Source of the DNA: Paramyrothecium sp. XJ0827 | Taxonomy: Eukaryota > Ascomycota > Sordariomycetes > Hypocreales > Stachybotryaceae | Direction: 5' to 3' | DNA length: 64,000 nucleotides | NCBI GenBank assembly: GCA_020881915.1 | Contig: JAJFPB010000007.1 | Location: 2,790,001 to 2,854,000 of the forward strand | Shown: positions 10,775 through 23,860 of the stretch, one piece after another | How the letters are laid out: each line of letters starts with the position of its first letter | How positions within the stretch are numbered: the stretch's first letter is position 1 | Made by a program: the position numbers and the translations under genes | Notes under the pieces: model-generated | Told to the model about the DNA's origin: nothing | The model's database searches: none | Seen by the model: the letters and a program-made list of their open reading frames with translations, nothing else

Positions 10775-12231
10775 CCGAGACCCTTGAAACAACCAAACCC
10801 GAATTGCCGTCCTCGCAACCATCCCGCCCACACCATGGCCATGACGCGCGCGATCTGCTCTCGAATCCGCTTCAATCCCCATTTCTGAAATCATGGACGT
10901 CATAGCATGTCGTATTTTGTTCTTGCGACCCCCGTCCGCGAAGTGCTCATTCACGGTTCGACATCGAACTCCACATGATAATCGAGCAAGACACTCCCAA
11001 GACTCCGTCTATCAAACCACTCCAACTGAACAAGTGGGTTCAGGACCTTGTTTAATCCAATACCTATTCAAGTAAGGTACTATCCTCAAAGTCATGTACG
11101 TTCGGCCTCGGCATGGGATGGGACAGGGGAACCGGGGAGGGGGCCTACGCGGCTCAATGCAACGACAAGAAATGGGGCCAGTAGGGGAGGGGACATTCCA
11201 ATACACTACTAGGCTGTGCTAGCGGTTGGAAACCTGCGAAGAACATGTTGGCGTCCAACTAGATTTTCGGAGTGCATGACACCCTTCCAACGGCTTGGCC
11301 GGGGGCTACTGTCCATCCATGTAGGAGATGACGAAGAATTCGGGGATGGGAATGGAACAGGAAGGGTACAAGAGAGAAAGGAAGAAGAGGAACAGGAAAA
11401 AGGAAACCAAAAAAACCAAAAAAACCCAAAAAAACACGCGGCCTGTCCCTCTCAGGCACGTTAGTGCTAGCAAGGGACCGCCTGTGGGTTGTACGTTCCG
11501 TATCCGATGCCCAGCTTTGGCCGTTTTCATTGCACAGGATTGGGTCAAAGAGCGAGCACCCACCCACCTACCTAAACCCCATTCATCCATCCGCCCATCC
11601 ATCCTTTTCCTCACTCGAGTTGCAGGCGATGCAAAAAAGGACGATGATGATGCCGCCCGATTGTATCCGCAGATTCCTGTCCCTCCTCGCCTTGCCTTGT
11701 CTTCCGCATTCCCTTCCCTAACCCACCAAGCCCCTGCACATGCAGCCAACCCATCCACCCCGTCCCCATCCGTCCCTCCCCCCTCTGGCCTCTGTCCACC
11801 CATTGGCCCCCCTCGTTCTTAAGACGCCCACTGCCTCTTTTGCCTGCCTTGCTAGCTCGTGGATTAGTATCCTCTACCCATTCTAGTTCTTCGCCCAGTC
11901 CGCCAAGGTTTCGTCCTGCGCGCATTTCCACGCTTGGCCTCTCTCTGGCACCGACTCTTGGTGGCAGCAAATCTGGCGAGGGGGATTGGCTTTTCCTTCC
12001 GACACGGCACCGCACAACTTTATCGACACTGCCACCTTCTTCCCTCCTGCTACCCCTCGTCCTTCCCTCCAACTCTCCGCCCCGTCCCCAAGTCTCCACC
12101 CCGCGCTCGCCCATCGCCGTCGCCATCGCCCACCGCATGCCTTTGGCTCAACTTCACCTCGACAAACGTATTATTGAGATTCGCATCCGGAGACTACGAG
12201 CGGCACGATACGACCACAACAACACTCAACC

Positions 12232-13652
12232 ATGCCAGAAGTACGGCGAGGCAGTGCCGCGCCGCACTCGCCGGCCCCGTCCGATCCGGACTTAACCGAT
12301 CCGTCGTCGCAACCTCAACCTCAGCATCAAAATCAAGATCAAGATCAGAATTCACATCCGCCGCAACCGCAACCTCAATCCCAATCCCAAGACCGCGTTG
12401 CCGCTTCGCCCTCGGAATCCCAGCAGCGCATCACCATCGTTGACCATCCTCGCCCGGCACAGCTGCAGCTCTCCCACAACAACCACTCCTCGCAAAGAGA
12501 AAAGGACGCCCATGCGCCCCTCGGCAGCCCGACCGGCCTCAACATGCTCCGTCGCTCGTCCACATCCCGCTCCGACGCTCCTCGACGAAGCCTCTCGTAC
12601 GCCTTACGACCCCAAGCCGACGCCTACTACGACTCGAGAGCCGCCACGCACACCGAGTGGCAGCGCAGGGCTAGGACCCTCGAGGAATACTACGACGACA
12701 ACCCGCACTTGCTGCCTCAGCTGCCCTTTACGTGGCACCACGGCAAGAAACGATGGAGGCTGGGCCTGTTCTTCTTCCTCGTCTTCGTCGACGCCTCGGC
12801 CGTGCCCATCGCTCTCTACTACGGCATGCACTACGCCGGCGACGTACCGGGTTGGATCATCTTCGCCGTCGTCACGACCATCTGGGGCGGCCCGACCTAT
12901 CTCGAGTTCGCCATTCGTACCCTTCGTCTGCTTAAGAAGGAGAGGTTTTACCGGCCCCTGGGCACCACGAGCCGTTGGTGCTTCGATTCCTTGACCTGGA
13001 CTTCAACTCTCACTATTACTGTTGTTACCGCCCTTTTCATCATCGGCAGCGCCCCTCATGAGGTCTGGCTGAGGGTTCTGTGCATGCCCGCTGTTTCCAT
13101 CCTCTACTGCTTAGGAGGTGTCATGGCCGTCCTCACCTTATATCATGCAATGGATTGGCCCGCGCCGTTCCGCATCAGCTCGACGGCCAAAGGCGAAAAG
13201 GTGCGTTCCATGACTTTGTCGCACAGCACATCTTGGAGCTCCCCAAAAATGCTAACCATCCCTGATAGGTTCTACCTGGCGCATACTACTTTATGGAGGA
13301 CGTCGTGGCAGTCAACATTGGGGCTGGACGGCCGTACCGCGAAGCTCTTGCGGCTCGCTACAGGGCCAGCCCGCGCTTCCGTCGGATGCTCTACGTCCAA
13401 TCCATTTTCTGGTCAATACCGGCCCTCATCCTCGCCGTGCCCCTGACAGTTATTTCCGTCATCCCCCAAGTTCCGCCGGAAGCTGCATACGGCGTCAACT
13501 GGGCCGTCCCCTTCATCTGGGCTGTTATATGGGGTTTCATCACCGTGAAGTGGTGCAAGAGCGACATGAGGAGGGAAAGGCTAGAGTGGGAGGCGGGGGA
13601 GGCGTCGGGCAAGATCACGCCGCCTAGAAGCGAGGCTTCCGTGGCGGCATAG
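12232..13652 (+). CDS. Uncharacterised six-pass membrane protein (450 aa)
   Basis: Exons 12232-13200 and 13269-13652; the 68-nt phase-0 intron has GTGCGT, a GCTAAC branch and GATAG. The start at 12232 follows CAACC. Residues 1-170 are disordered and rich in Gln, Pro, Ser, Asp and Asn (repeated QPQ, DQDQN). Six hydrophobic segments are visible at ~177-199, 205-225, 255-273, 279-304, 364-388 and 397-416, separated by basic loops. A conserved-looking block GAYYFMEDVVAVN follows the splice junction, and the tail is cytosolic-type and charged. I do not recognise a named family; it looks like a conserved fungal integral membrane protein. Transport or scaffolding cannot be separated from sequence alone. 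Confidence 0.88.
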
Positions 13653-15933
13653 CTGAGCCGAGGCGGCACGTTCCAAAGTATATCCTTGCAACAAGCCCCT
13701 ACCACTTGGTAGGCGGCCAACATAGCGCATACACGACAGCATTGGGTTCTGAATATTCTCTTTCAAATAGCGCGGCGTTTGGGCGGAACTCGAATCATCT
13801 GTAACTTACGACTACAGTTTTACACATCATGAGCTATGCAGTTTGACCTGCTTCATATGGAGAATGAGGAAGCGATTGGATTGATAACCAGTGACGTGAC
13901 GCGCGATATGCATATGTCCTGCGCTCAGGCCAAGGCCAGACACGGTGAAAAAAACGACTTTATATCTTGCTTTGTTACTTCACCTGGCTGTGACTTGGAT
14001 GTAGCCCATTCGGCATGCCTAGCCGTCTAGATAACCGAAGTCACGTATCCAAGGGCCCTCGTGCACCACGGATAGCTCCCGATAGCCAAATATCATGTAA
14101 TTTTGTTGGTAGACCAACTAGCTGAACGACTCCCTTGTTTACAATCCTGGGGACACTATCATGTAATGGCTATAAGACATGTATGAAACGCGCGTCGTGA
14201 GATTCTGATAAAGTATGTGGACATCCTTCTTTTCTCAGCTTGAAGTCCAACATGTCATCTACTATCTCATTTCCACTCTTGCAGCGGCCGTCTAGACGTT
14301 ATTGTTCACCACCATAAAGATCTCCAGACATGTTTGGGAAAATACATGGTAACTCTACATATTCAGTGAGCTTCTGTTTTTGTATCCTGTGAAACTCGAC
14401 TCGTGGACTTCATATTCAGGTCTATTACAGACATCACACCTCTGCCACTATCCGTGCCTGGATAACAGCATACCATTTCCAAGTTGTGGGCAGGGTCATG
14501 GGCAGGGTCATGGGTCAGTGATCGATATCTACGATATAGTTTTATACAAGGGAGCCTTTTCATAGTCATTTTCCAGGTGTTTGACCTGAAAGGATGTTCA
14601 TTAGCCCTTGTAGAGTGTCTGAAAGCAGTTCGAGGCTCCGAATGCCATTTGAGAGGCTCATGAGCGTCCTGGCAGATTTAATACCCTGTACATTGGCCGT
14701 CCGAGCACAACTCTCTCACGTAGGTAGGATGTTGGCCGAGGTTGCCCTGCGCTAGTCAGCCACAGTCCAGCCAAGCTGCCTCAATGCCGTTGCTTACGGC
14801 TCTGATTTGCTGGTTTCGACCGCTTGTCACTGCCATGCGGCGCCTATCACACGTCTACACATCCACGCGCTCCGGGCCTACATCCGAGTCTATTTACGAC
14901 CAACCTGAACTTGGAGAGCTCAATCAAGTGCCGGGCAACAGCCTGCATATCGGGCTATTGGTTAGCAATGCGAGGTGCGTCCCACGTTCACCCGAAACCT
15001 AATGCAGCTCGAAAGGTTACCTAGAAGTCGGCCGTTGGAAACTACTGTAGGTCCCTTGCTCCGGTGTAAGCTGCTACTGCATCGTGACGTCGGCGTGATC
15101 TCTCTGAATCAAAGCTAAGGTAGGTCGTTGTACAGATTTGACTCGTTGTACGGATTTGACTAAGGCGATGGAGGAAACACTTCGCCCCAATCCAGGCTCT
15201 TTGACCCACGCTACCCAAGATCGACTTGGCTTGTCCGTTGCGCAATGTAACTGAAAGCCTGAAATTGCCAAGACACCTTGAGATATTAGCCAGTGGGTCT
15301 TTGTAACGCTCGTGCTTCTAAATGAGATTTGTTAGGCTGCAAATTACACTTGCCATCACAATGGTGGCGTATTTATGCTTGCCCGGCTTGCTTGTCGAAG
15401 ATGTTTGTTAATTACCATGTACGCCTTTCGGGCTTCCTTGCCATGTCGTACTTTCGACGCCGTCGGCTGATACTGTACGTTTCGAAACAACAACCCGCGC
15501 CCCAGGGTTAGTTGTGAGGTAGGCGGACCTTTGTGCACGCACATGATAACGCGGTAAGAGACAAACTACTAGGTAGCTTATAAATTCTTGGGCGGACAGA
15601 AGTCGCTATAGGCTCTTTGTAATATTTAAGAGCGATAACTAAATGACGACGACAAGCTTACTTTTTCTGAATGCCCCATTTCCAGGATAAAAGTAGTGGG
15701 TTGCTTGAGCCGCCAACAAAGTGTCTTATTGCGATCTCGGCTGATATTCCCTAGATGCGACCCTTATGCCGAGACGCCATCCGCATTAAGAACCTCGCTT
15801 CGGGACGCCAATTCTTCATGGGGACTAAAATCTCCGAAGTGTCTTCCCAACCCTGCCGGTGGATGTCTGCATCGTCTGCACTCCACCAACAGATGGAGGG
15901 TGGGAAGGGCCGCAGGAGGGAGTGATGGAGGAA

Positions 15934-15946
15934 GGGGGGGGGGGGG
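15934..15946 (+). repeat. Poly(G) run, 13 nt
   Basis: Thirteen consecutive G in gene-poor DNA, followed by AGGGGG. A similar 12-G run is at 16322-16333. Such runs are prone to slippage and to sequencing error. Confidence 0.8.
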
Positions 15947-17100
15947 AGGGGGCCGCAGAGACGCGAACCTGCACCGAGGCTTCTCAAACGCAGGCCGTTG
16001 GGTTCGCGGGCGTTTGCATGTCCCACGCAGATCTGTTTCGACCCACCTCACTGGACCTGGACCAGTTGTGGCCAGGTCAGGCCGTCTTCCGCGCGAGAGC
16101 CGGGTCGAAGTAACGCTATAATTTACCTGATGCGTTGTTTTGGAACGGGTGGTCACCTCATTGAGCGGACAGGCTGCGCATCAGGAGCGCCATCCTGGCC
16201 TCGGATCGCCGTAAAACAGCAAAACATTGGAATTTGCAGCTCGATAGCCTAGCGGGTACAGACCGGGGTCATGACTCTTCATTTCACGACATGTGCTTCT
16301 GGTGCTGGCTGCCGGCGGGAAGGGGGGGGGGGGAGAAGAAAGAAAAACGAATGATGTGATGCGGTGCCCAGGCGCGGCCACGTCTGAATGCGACTCTGCG
16401 CCTCTCTTCTCTTCTCTTCTCGTCTCATCTCCAATTTCGCATACGGCCAGGCTCGGCCACTCGTTGATCATGGGTTGCTCATTTCGCAGCAGGGATGGGC
16501 TGGGAAATGAAGCCCTCTGGCCTACCAGGTTTCCCACGCCTTTACCCGGGCCCAATGAGCACGGCGGGGAGCAGTCCGCCGAATACAATGGATGGAGATT
16601 GCGCGAAGGGTCATAAGAAAGTCCGCTATCGGTCCAGGACGGGTTGGGAACCGCGATGGTTTGAAGGCCATGAGTAATCTGGGCCTTTTGTAGGTCGGGG
16701 CCGTCCTGGCAAGGTATATCAGAATCATGCTATGGGACGGTCGCAGCGGTCAGTAGCCGTGCTTGTGGGATTGGCAACGGACCACGGCATGCAGGTATTG
16801 GTGTGCCGTGACGCATTCGCCTGCCCGGTCGTTGCGGAACGGCGAGCGGATGACGATGCGTCTCGATGCGACTTTGGCACCTGCAGCGCCGCGCAGCGCA
16901 GCGCAGTGCAGCGCGGGTGAAGAAGTACAATCTCAAACACGCGTGTATCTCATACAGATTGTCTCAAGGTTGCCAGACGCAACTTGGGCATGATCCCTGC
17001 CTTATATGTCAACCAGGCTGGGTATATCTCGAGGCCAAAACATGTCATTAATTAAACTTGCGCGGCCCAGAGGTTGCAGCGGAAACGAGCAGAACCTAAA

Positions 17101-17139
17101 CAGACCAGACCAGACCAGACCAGACCAAACCAAACCAAG
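17101..17139 (+). repeat. CAGAC pentanucleotide repeat
   Basis: Five perfect CAGAC units (17101-17125) pass into degenerate CAAAC units. This is a short microsatellite with no coding context. Confidence 0.85.
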
Positions 17140-20100
17140 CGGAGTGGGAAGCAGTAGAGGAGGACGGGGAGGCCCAGTCCTCTCTCTCTCTCCACCCCCC
17201 TTCCCTCCCCCAATCTTCCCAAGATCTAAGTGCGGATCCATGGACACGAAACACGACCCGGCGCTGGAGCAAGATGAAATGAGATGAGATGAGAGGAGAG
17301 CAGAGAAATTCTCCGGCCTTGTTTTATGTTTCGTGTTTTGTTTTAGCCAGGCGAAATGCCCATCATGCAGAGTTGTCGGCACTGGCCTTGCCCGGCCTGG
17401 CTTGGGCTGGGCTTGGGCTGGGCTGGGCAGGGCAAAAGGAAAAGCACGACCCCTGTATCTGTAGAGAGGTAGTTGATTAGGGCACAGAGTACCGTACCGC
17501 ATACTCTGTACCTAAGGTATAATGCGCCAACTTTTGCTGGACGTACGGCAGGCGTGCGTCGGCCGCCACTTCCCTTGAGCCGTCGTCCTCGTCCTCGTCC
17601 CTCGTCCTCGCCCACGTCGTCTTACATGCTCATTATGTCAGCACGGGTCTCGGTCAGGCTCAGGCATCAATCCATGCGGTTCCTGGAGTCACCGAAATGC
17701 CACCCTCTCCTACAACCCTCTCTGCTGATCGGCAAACTGGATGTGCCGCTCACCAGCCAGCCTGACTGCGCTTTTGGGCGTGGTGATGGTGGTATCTGGC
17801 CCTCAGCTCGGGACATCGAGGACCCATAAAAGGTGTCCCTTTACACGGAAGAGCTCCCCTTCGTCGCACTCACGGGACCTTCAACAGGTGCATCCACCCC
17901 TGTCGTCTTCCTTGCGATCGCCATTCCCAGCCCCGGCATAATGGGGGGAGCCACTCTCTCAAGATCTTTTGCTTGCATGTCCTCTCTAGGACCTGCGGCC
18001 GCCGATGGTCTCGAACCTGTCAGAAAGCCCGCCGCTCAGTTGCAGCACGGTACGTACAGTACGCAAACGCCCAGCCCACGTTCCTTTGGGCCGTTATAGG
18101 CCAAGGGACCTTGTCTACCGCTCCGTCCCAAGTGGTGACGGGGCGACCGTCTCCACCGTCAACTCTACGCGCCTTCGCACGCCTGGGTCCAGCAACCACC
18201 ACCGTTCAAGCCCGCGCTGGGATGCGTTAAGCGACATGCTGCTGTGCTCATGGTGTTTGAGCGTCATGAACCCGTTCATGCCAGATGACAGTCGGCATTG
18301 CCACCGGTCCTGGCTACCTTACTGTTGACAGGGAGCAACAACGGGGCACAGACGTCCCAGAAATCCCAGCAAGAGTTTTGCCTCTTCCAGGACCAAGTAC
18401 ACACGATTTTCACCATTGGTTGGTGTGTTTGGAAATTTGAGGGCCCATCCACACGCCCCCCCCACGCCCCCTGTCAACAACACCTCCCGTTTGGGCACTG
18501 GCCATCTACCGATTCTACCGCTCCTCGTCACCTGCCGAGCCGACAGGGACGGGTTATTCAATGTTCGCCTAAATTCCAGTGTGCATGCATGGACTTTGAT
18601 TCGGGTTCCGATCCTGCCCTGACAGGTTGAGTCGCTTAGTCCGCGTGCCTGCTTCCTCTCCTCTTGAGGACGGCTCTCCACCGGTGCCGGGTGATGGCAT
18701 GATTGACCGTCCATTGACCAGCCTCTTTCGAGCTTGGTTCTTTGCCCTTGGGCTTGGATCGACTGCCATGTTAATACCCACCACTCTCTTACATGACCAG
18801 ATTCTGACGCGCTTAGGACGAAGATGGCATGGTCGAATGGAGCAGCCAAGTGCTGTCGTCCGTTGTCTGCCAGTAGCAGGCCTCGAGTGCCGTCCTACCC
18901 CTAGCCTTAAGGCCTGACTGCTTCTGATACTTCTCATGCTAATCACCCTCCTAGCCAATATGTGCTGTGTATCATGTACCCCAGTGCTTTGTATTCAGAA
19001 TGGGGCTCTGGCTTGGCTTCAAACCTTCAGATGTCATTTGGCTGCCCACTTACATCTCTCTCACTCTGAAACCGGATGTCATGTTGCGTGGAAGCAGCCT
19101 CTGGTTTCCGCGATCCTCCGGGCTTAGTAGTCATCTTATTGATATGACCCCCAGTACTTCCTTATGACCTTGTGAGGAACGCCACGGGTCAATCAAACAA
19201 AAAGCCTTTGATGTGTCTGGCCAATGTTAAATAACCTGTCCCGGGGACGACCCCGTCGCAGATCCGGATTCTGGTTAACATCCACTCACTACCCTGACTA
19301 GCCCACCCGCGCGTACCAAACTTCTACACTCCAGAAATTCACCAGTTTCTCACCGTCAGCTTTGGCAAGCAAGCTTTTTCGTTTTCGATTCATAATCTTT
19401 CTGGTACCGTGATTGCGGTTCCATCATCTGTACCTCACAGACGGCTACTTTCCTCGTCGCGCCCTATCCGGATCTATCTCGTTCCAAGATCCACCAAGGA
19501 AGCCATTTACGGGATGCCAGTCGTCCAGTCCATGGCCCAGCATCACTGAATAAACCCGTTCACTGGGCTGCTTGAACCCAGCCCCTCCTGCTCGCCGTCA
19601 CTCTGCACGTGCCTCGTCGACCACGACAGCGCCAGGTCAGACCAATTCGTATCTGCTTTGCTACCGGCCTGAACCTGGAGCATCTTATTTGTCACTTCAG
19701 TCTGCCTCTTGATCCATTTTAAACCACAAGTACATCTGAAACCTGGTTACTAAAGCATTCCTGTTCTTGGCTCTCTAAAAAACTACTCTACTCTACTCCG
19801 CATCAACCTGCATACAGGCAGATCTCCGGCAACAGACTAGCCGCGCCTCCTGAGGCGAGCAAGGAGTTCAGTCAACCCGATATACAGTCAACCCGCTTCT
19901 GCGATTGTTGAGCCCCGAGGGACACCTGCTTCTTGGAACGGCCTCTCCTTCTACCACCGTAGCCGTTCAAGGCACAAGGGTACGATCACGAATCTAACGC
20001 AGCAGCCACAGCCCCCCCCGAGAACAGTTTCGAGCCCGCTACTGCTCTTCTCCAGCCGGAAGAGGGGGTTGTGCGAGCGAGAGCAAGGGGTGGCAGGCGG

Positions 20101-20208
20101 CTGTAGTCGACGTTTGCCTGGGTTCACCGCAGTCGCATGTTTCCATGGCGAACAGCCACTCATGAGGGCTTTGGCGACACTGCATAGATCTCTAACTTGG
20201 CTGCCCTC

Positions 20209-21299
20209 ATGGCTAACCAGGTCAGACAATCCCCGGTGGTGTCGCTCATGCAGGCTGGGCACCATTCTTCTGCGGATCACTACCTCAACATCGGCGACAT
20301 TTCACAGGAACCTGAGGATGCTCAGCAGCAGGTTAGGACCTACGGTGATCCAGACCGTCAGCTTGTGTTGAGACAAGCCCCTTTGCAAGCGCGCGTAGCG
20401 TTGGGAAAGGAGAAAGGTGGGAAATGCCAGCAAGGCGCCGTGAACCAGAGGCCCCAGGAACTAACGCAGACTTGTCCAGATCGCAAACCCATCGACCCCC
20501 CTCCAGTTGTGCAGCTTCTTGACAAGAGAACCGATGGAAGGAGCGGGCTCTACGACAGTATGTTCTTTAGCGCAGACGCGGGCTTCAGGTCCTGCATTCA
20601 GTCGGATTAACTAACGTGCATGATCAAGGCCCTTACCTGTTCATGTCTTCGTCACTTGTTCCTGAAGACTATGACGAGCAAACCAAGAGCCCGGAACTGC
20701 CTTCCAACTATCTTACAGGCTCCCTTGCATCATCGATTCATCGGTTGAGAGACACAATCAACACGGAAGGCGGCTTTTTTGTGTTTGGCGATCTTTCGGT
20801 CAAGCAAGAGGGACGTTTCCGCCTTCGATTCACATTGTACGAGAGGGACGACGAGGGCGAGGAACCGAGCTTTAACTTTGTTTCGGAACTCACGACGAAC
20901 GTGTTCACAGTCTATTCCCCGAAGCACTTCCCCGGCATGACGGAGTCGACGTTCCTTACGCGCACGTTTAGCGATCAAGGGGTCAAATTGAGGCTGCGCA
21001 AAGATTCAAGGTCCATGACAACTCGGAAGCGCAGTCGTCAAGACGTGGACTCGCCCGAGGCATTCCTCAACCGACGCGCGAAACGCGTTTCGTATGATCG
21101 TGCAACAACTCTCAGTAATTTTGGTCAACAAGGCATGGCTCAGATGGAGTCAGTGGCCGCCACGCCAACACTGGGATCGACGCCGCAGGCATTTGTTAAT
21201 CCTGGACCAACAATGACTTCAATGAACCCTGGCACGGTTCTGCCCTTACCGACAAGTGGGTACTATCTGCAGAATTTCACCAACCCTCCATATTATTAG
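20209..21299 (+). CDS. vosA: Velvet-domain transcriptional regulator, VosA-like (318 aa)
   Basis: Exons 20209-20416, 20480-20557 and 20629-21299. The first intron (63 nt) has no stop and keeps frame, so an unspliced reading adds 21 residues. Removing it joins GKEK to DRKPIDPPPVVQ, the usual velvet pattern; its branch is CTAAC. The second intron is GTATGT..CAAG with a CTAAC branch. The velvet domain covers ~47-221 (QLVLRQAP, GGFFVFGDLSV, EGRFRLRFTLYE, FPGMTESTFLTRTFSDQGV). Basic clusters RKRSR (~228-232) and RRAKR (~244-248) look like nuclear localisation signals, and the C terminus is Pro/Thr/Asn-rich. Velvet proteins dimerise, bind DNA and control sporulation, trehalose and secondary metabolism. 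VosA fits better than VelB because the domain lacks VelB's large insertion and ends with the QGVKLRLRK type. The family is certain, the subfamily probable. Confidence 0.88.
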
Positions 21300-23110
21300 G
21301 GAGGGCTCGGGCAGAAGGAACACATGCATTTTTGGATCCCGGGGTTGACGAAGGCAAAGCTGCCGTACACGGTGGCGCGGGAGGCCTTCCGCCAGGGCCA
21401 GTTCTGGAGAATAGGGAGGCAGGAGTTTCAAGGCAGTCTGAATCGACGGCTTTTTTACGGTGCACGTTGCTTGTCTCACACATTATGATACCAGGGCGAT
21501 TCTTAGGGCTACTATCACTTGCTAATATGTACATAAATTCTCTTCTTAGAAGCCCAAAACCGGACGGGCGGAGCGGATGATATCCGGCGGCAAAGCTGCC
21601 AAGCAAAATTCTTTTTTGTACATTTCAACTTATTACTTTCGATTCTAATCCAACGCTATATACTTCCAGGGTGTCCCGGTGGTGCATTGTCCCTTGAACT
21701 TCCTCGGAGTTCGTGAGCAGCATTGCATGCCTCACAAATGAAGTACCTACCTCACGTTACCTGAGGTCGGAGAATTGCGAAGAACAAACCACGGTCTCAA
21801 GATCGGGGGAAAGACCCAGCACGGCGAGAAAAGGGCTACCGCCGATGCTCGTCCCAAGGTCTCGACGCGCTTATTGTTTGCTTCAGGCGCCGGCCAGACG
21901 GAATGTCTCGTCTGTTTCGCCCCCCTTCCCCATGTTCCCAACCACCCCCGCTGTTCTTTTTCCCAATCCAACACAGCCTTCATGCCGGGCATCTGAAAGG
22001 GGGGCTGCTCTCGGTTCGCCCTCTTCCACTTTCGGAAGTAGGCCAGCCATGCATGTTGCCTCTTAGGGACTATATCGACGGCACGTTAAGTTGTGATATT
22101 GGGTGGTGTGTGGGGGATGATGAGAGGGGGGCATGGGTGGTGGTGGTGGTGAGGTCAGATGTCGGTCTGGGATGATGCTTCCGCCCCGTCGATGATGACC
22201 AGATCTGGACGGGGTGTGGCTGTCTGAGGTGCCTGTCGGACCGCTGCCGGCATGCCCATTTGAGGTGGGTCGTTTTTTTTATTTCCTTCCTTTGGTCGGA
22301 TGCGCAACCATCAGCGGGTGCGATATTGTTTGCGGTCCTGCCATAGGCCATTACACAAAGCCTCTCGAGGTAGGAGATCAGACGACGCCGCTAATAGAAC
22401 AAGTGATATGAAGCGCCTCCCTGCAAGCTGCTGGACCTTTTGTCCTAGGCACCTGGCTGTTTTGATTGACACCCCACTTGCGGGCTCGCTTCGTCCATGA
22501 GGTTATTTGCCATGCTATATTTCTTGCAGAGTTTCATAGAGAAAATGACTACGTGCTGATTCATTCATGCGTCTCGGTTTCATGGCGCAGACGCGCGCAC
22601 GCACATTTAGCCGGCCACCGGGGGCCCGGGGAGGGGCTAGTGGAGCCCTTCCCCCCAAGCAGGGGTGCGATTCCTCCATGATCGGATCGGACTAGAGAGA
22701 AAGGACTAACAACTGGGGGCGGGACATGCAAACGTGTTGATGGAAAGGACTGTTGCCGGTTTTGAGGGGGCAACGAGCAGTGGGGAGTGTAGCAAGTTCC
22801 ACAGAGTATCCTGCCACGGCTCCATTTGTCTGCGGGAGCGAGGATGCATACAAAGTACCAAGGGGGAACGCGGGTTTGATGTCGAGGGAGCCGAGCCGAG
22901 CCGTGGCGTGTAAGCAGGAGGATCCTGGCGTTAGGAAGCCGAGGCCTGCTTGTGTTGCCCACTCTCCGTTCTACTTTCTAGCCGATAGACACAAAGAGCT
23001 TTCATAACCAAACTGGATAAGCTGCGTAAACAAGCTGTTCGCCTGTTCGACCCTCGAGGCACCGGCAAGGCCTCCCCGGACCGCTCTCGCCCTTCCCAGC
23101 TCCGTCCCGT
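21300..23110. other. Convergent spacer, 1.8 kb
   Basis: Holds the 3' flanks of the velvet gene (+) and the GNAT gene (-). No gene is supported. It contains GTACCTACC/TTACCTGAGG near 21745 and a GGTGGTGGTGGT run near 22135. Confidence 0.55.
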
Positions 23111-23860
23111 CTACGCCGTCGCTGGCTCGCGCATCATGATGCCGACCTCGATGCGCGGCGGGCCTCCCCATTTGCTAAAGTCCGTCACCACGGAGTCGAC
23201 CTGCTTGAAGCCGTTCTTCTCGTAGAGGCCGCGCCCGGCGGGCGACGTCTCCAGGTAGCTGGGGATGCCCAGCCTGTCCGCCTCGGCGAGACCCCATTTG
23301 AGAAGCAGCGCGCCGGCGCCCCTTCGGTGGTGACCTGGGTCCGTGGACAGGATCCTGAGGTCTTGACGGGGGAGTGATGCGGTCAGCGACGGGGCCTGAG
23401 GAAAACCACAGAAAAAAAGATAGAAGGAAGGGAAAGGTTAGCTGGCGGTTGTGCCCGAGTGCTTACATGCATGCGGCTTGCCGCCAAGGAGCTCATCCTT
23501 CTTGCGACCCTGCGCACCGAAGAAGGCATCAGTCGCTTCGAGGTTGCACACGGAGCCGCTGTCGACGGTGGCGACGGGGCCCTTGGCCCGGGGGGCCTCG
23601 ACGATGTACCACACGGCGTAGGCGATGAGGCCATCCTCGCCGCGGTCCTCGAGGTCCGTGTCGACGACCTTGAGGCCCCGGCAGGCGTCGTCGCGCCTCA
23701 GCTCGTCCCGGAGGTTCCGGACGCGCGGGTCGCCCTCGGCGGGCGGCGGGTTGGGGTACAGGATGCGGCTGATGATGCTGTCCGGGTCGAAGGCGGCTAT
23801 CTCGATGGCCACCGCCCGCTCGGCATCCTTGTCCTCGAGGGGGAGCAGCTTGAGAGGCAT
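23111..23860 (-). CDS. GNAT-family N-acetyltransferase (214 aa)
   Basis: Minus-strand exons 23860-23467 and 23361-23111, with a 105-nt intron (GTAAGC, CTGAC branch, CAAG). The start is the ATG opening MPLKLLPLEDK. The acetyl-CoA-binding motif A is the segment LRILSTDPGHHRRGAGALL, with RRGAGA at ~144-149. Motif B lies around YLETSPAGRGLYEKNGF, whose LYEKNGF is the typical end of the fold. The C terminus (..GIMMREPATA) closes the domain. Such enzymes transfer acetyl from acetyl-CoA to amines or amino groups; this fungal subgroup is mostly uncharacterised and the substrate cannot be inferred. It is divergent from TIM17 with a 1.0-kb shared spacer. Confidence 0.9.

Larger units (their letters stand above)
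9022..12231. other. Gene-free spacer, 3.2 kb
   Basis: It holds the promoter of the GMC gene (-) on the left and the promoter and leader of the membrane-protein gene (+) on the right. An open frame of 137 codons at 9889-10302 (-) and overlapping frames in 11.3-12.1 kb show no motifs. It contains an AT-rich island (10360-10485), a 15-A run (10760-10774) and A-rich CCAAAAAAA repeats near 11405-11440. From 11500 to 12231 it is CT-rich, as expected for a fungal leader. Confidence 0.55.
13653..20208. other. Long gene-poor region, 6.5 kb
   Basis: This is the longest stretch without a supportable gene. Short frames (60-176 codons) overlap on both strands and none has domain motifs or plausible splicing. 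Visible items are G-runs at 15934-15946 and 16322-16333, a CAGAC repeat at 17101-17125, GGGCT repeats near 17400-17430, a GGGCAGGGTCAT duplication near 14485-14510 and scattered GTACC/AGGTA words. The last ~900 nt, rich in pyrimidines and CTCTAC words, probably are the promoter and long leader of the velvet gene. Unspliced non-coding transcripts cannot be excluded. Confidence 0.55.

Noticed and set aside
11328..12138. Overlapping frames of 150-175 codons on both strands
   Set aside because: They fall in CT-rich promoter and leader sequence with low-complexity Pro/Ser/Arg translations.
16230..16285. tRNA-like D-arm sequence (TAGCCTAGCGGGTACAG)
   Set aside because: No matching acceptor stem or T-loop (GTTCGA) at the right distance.
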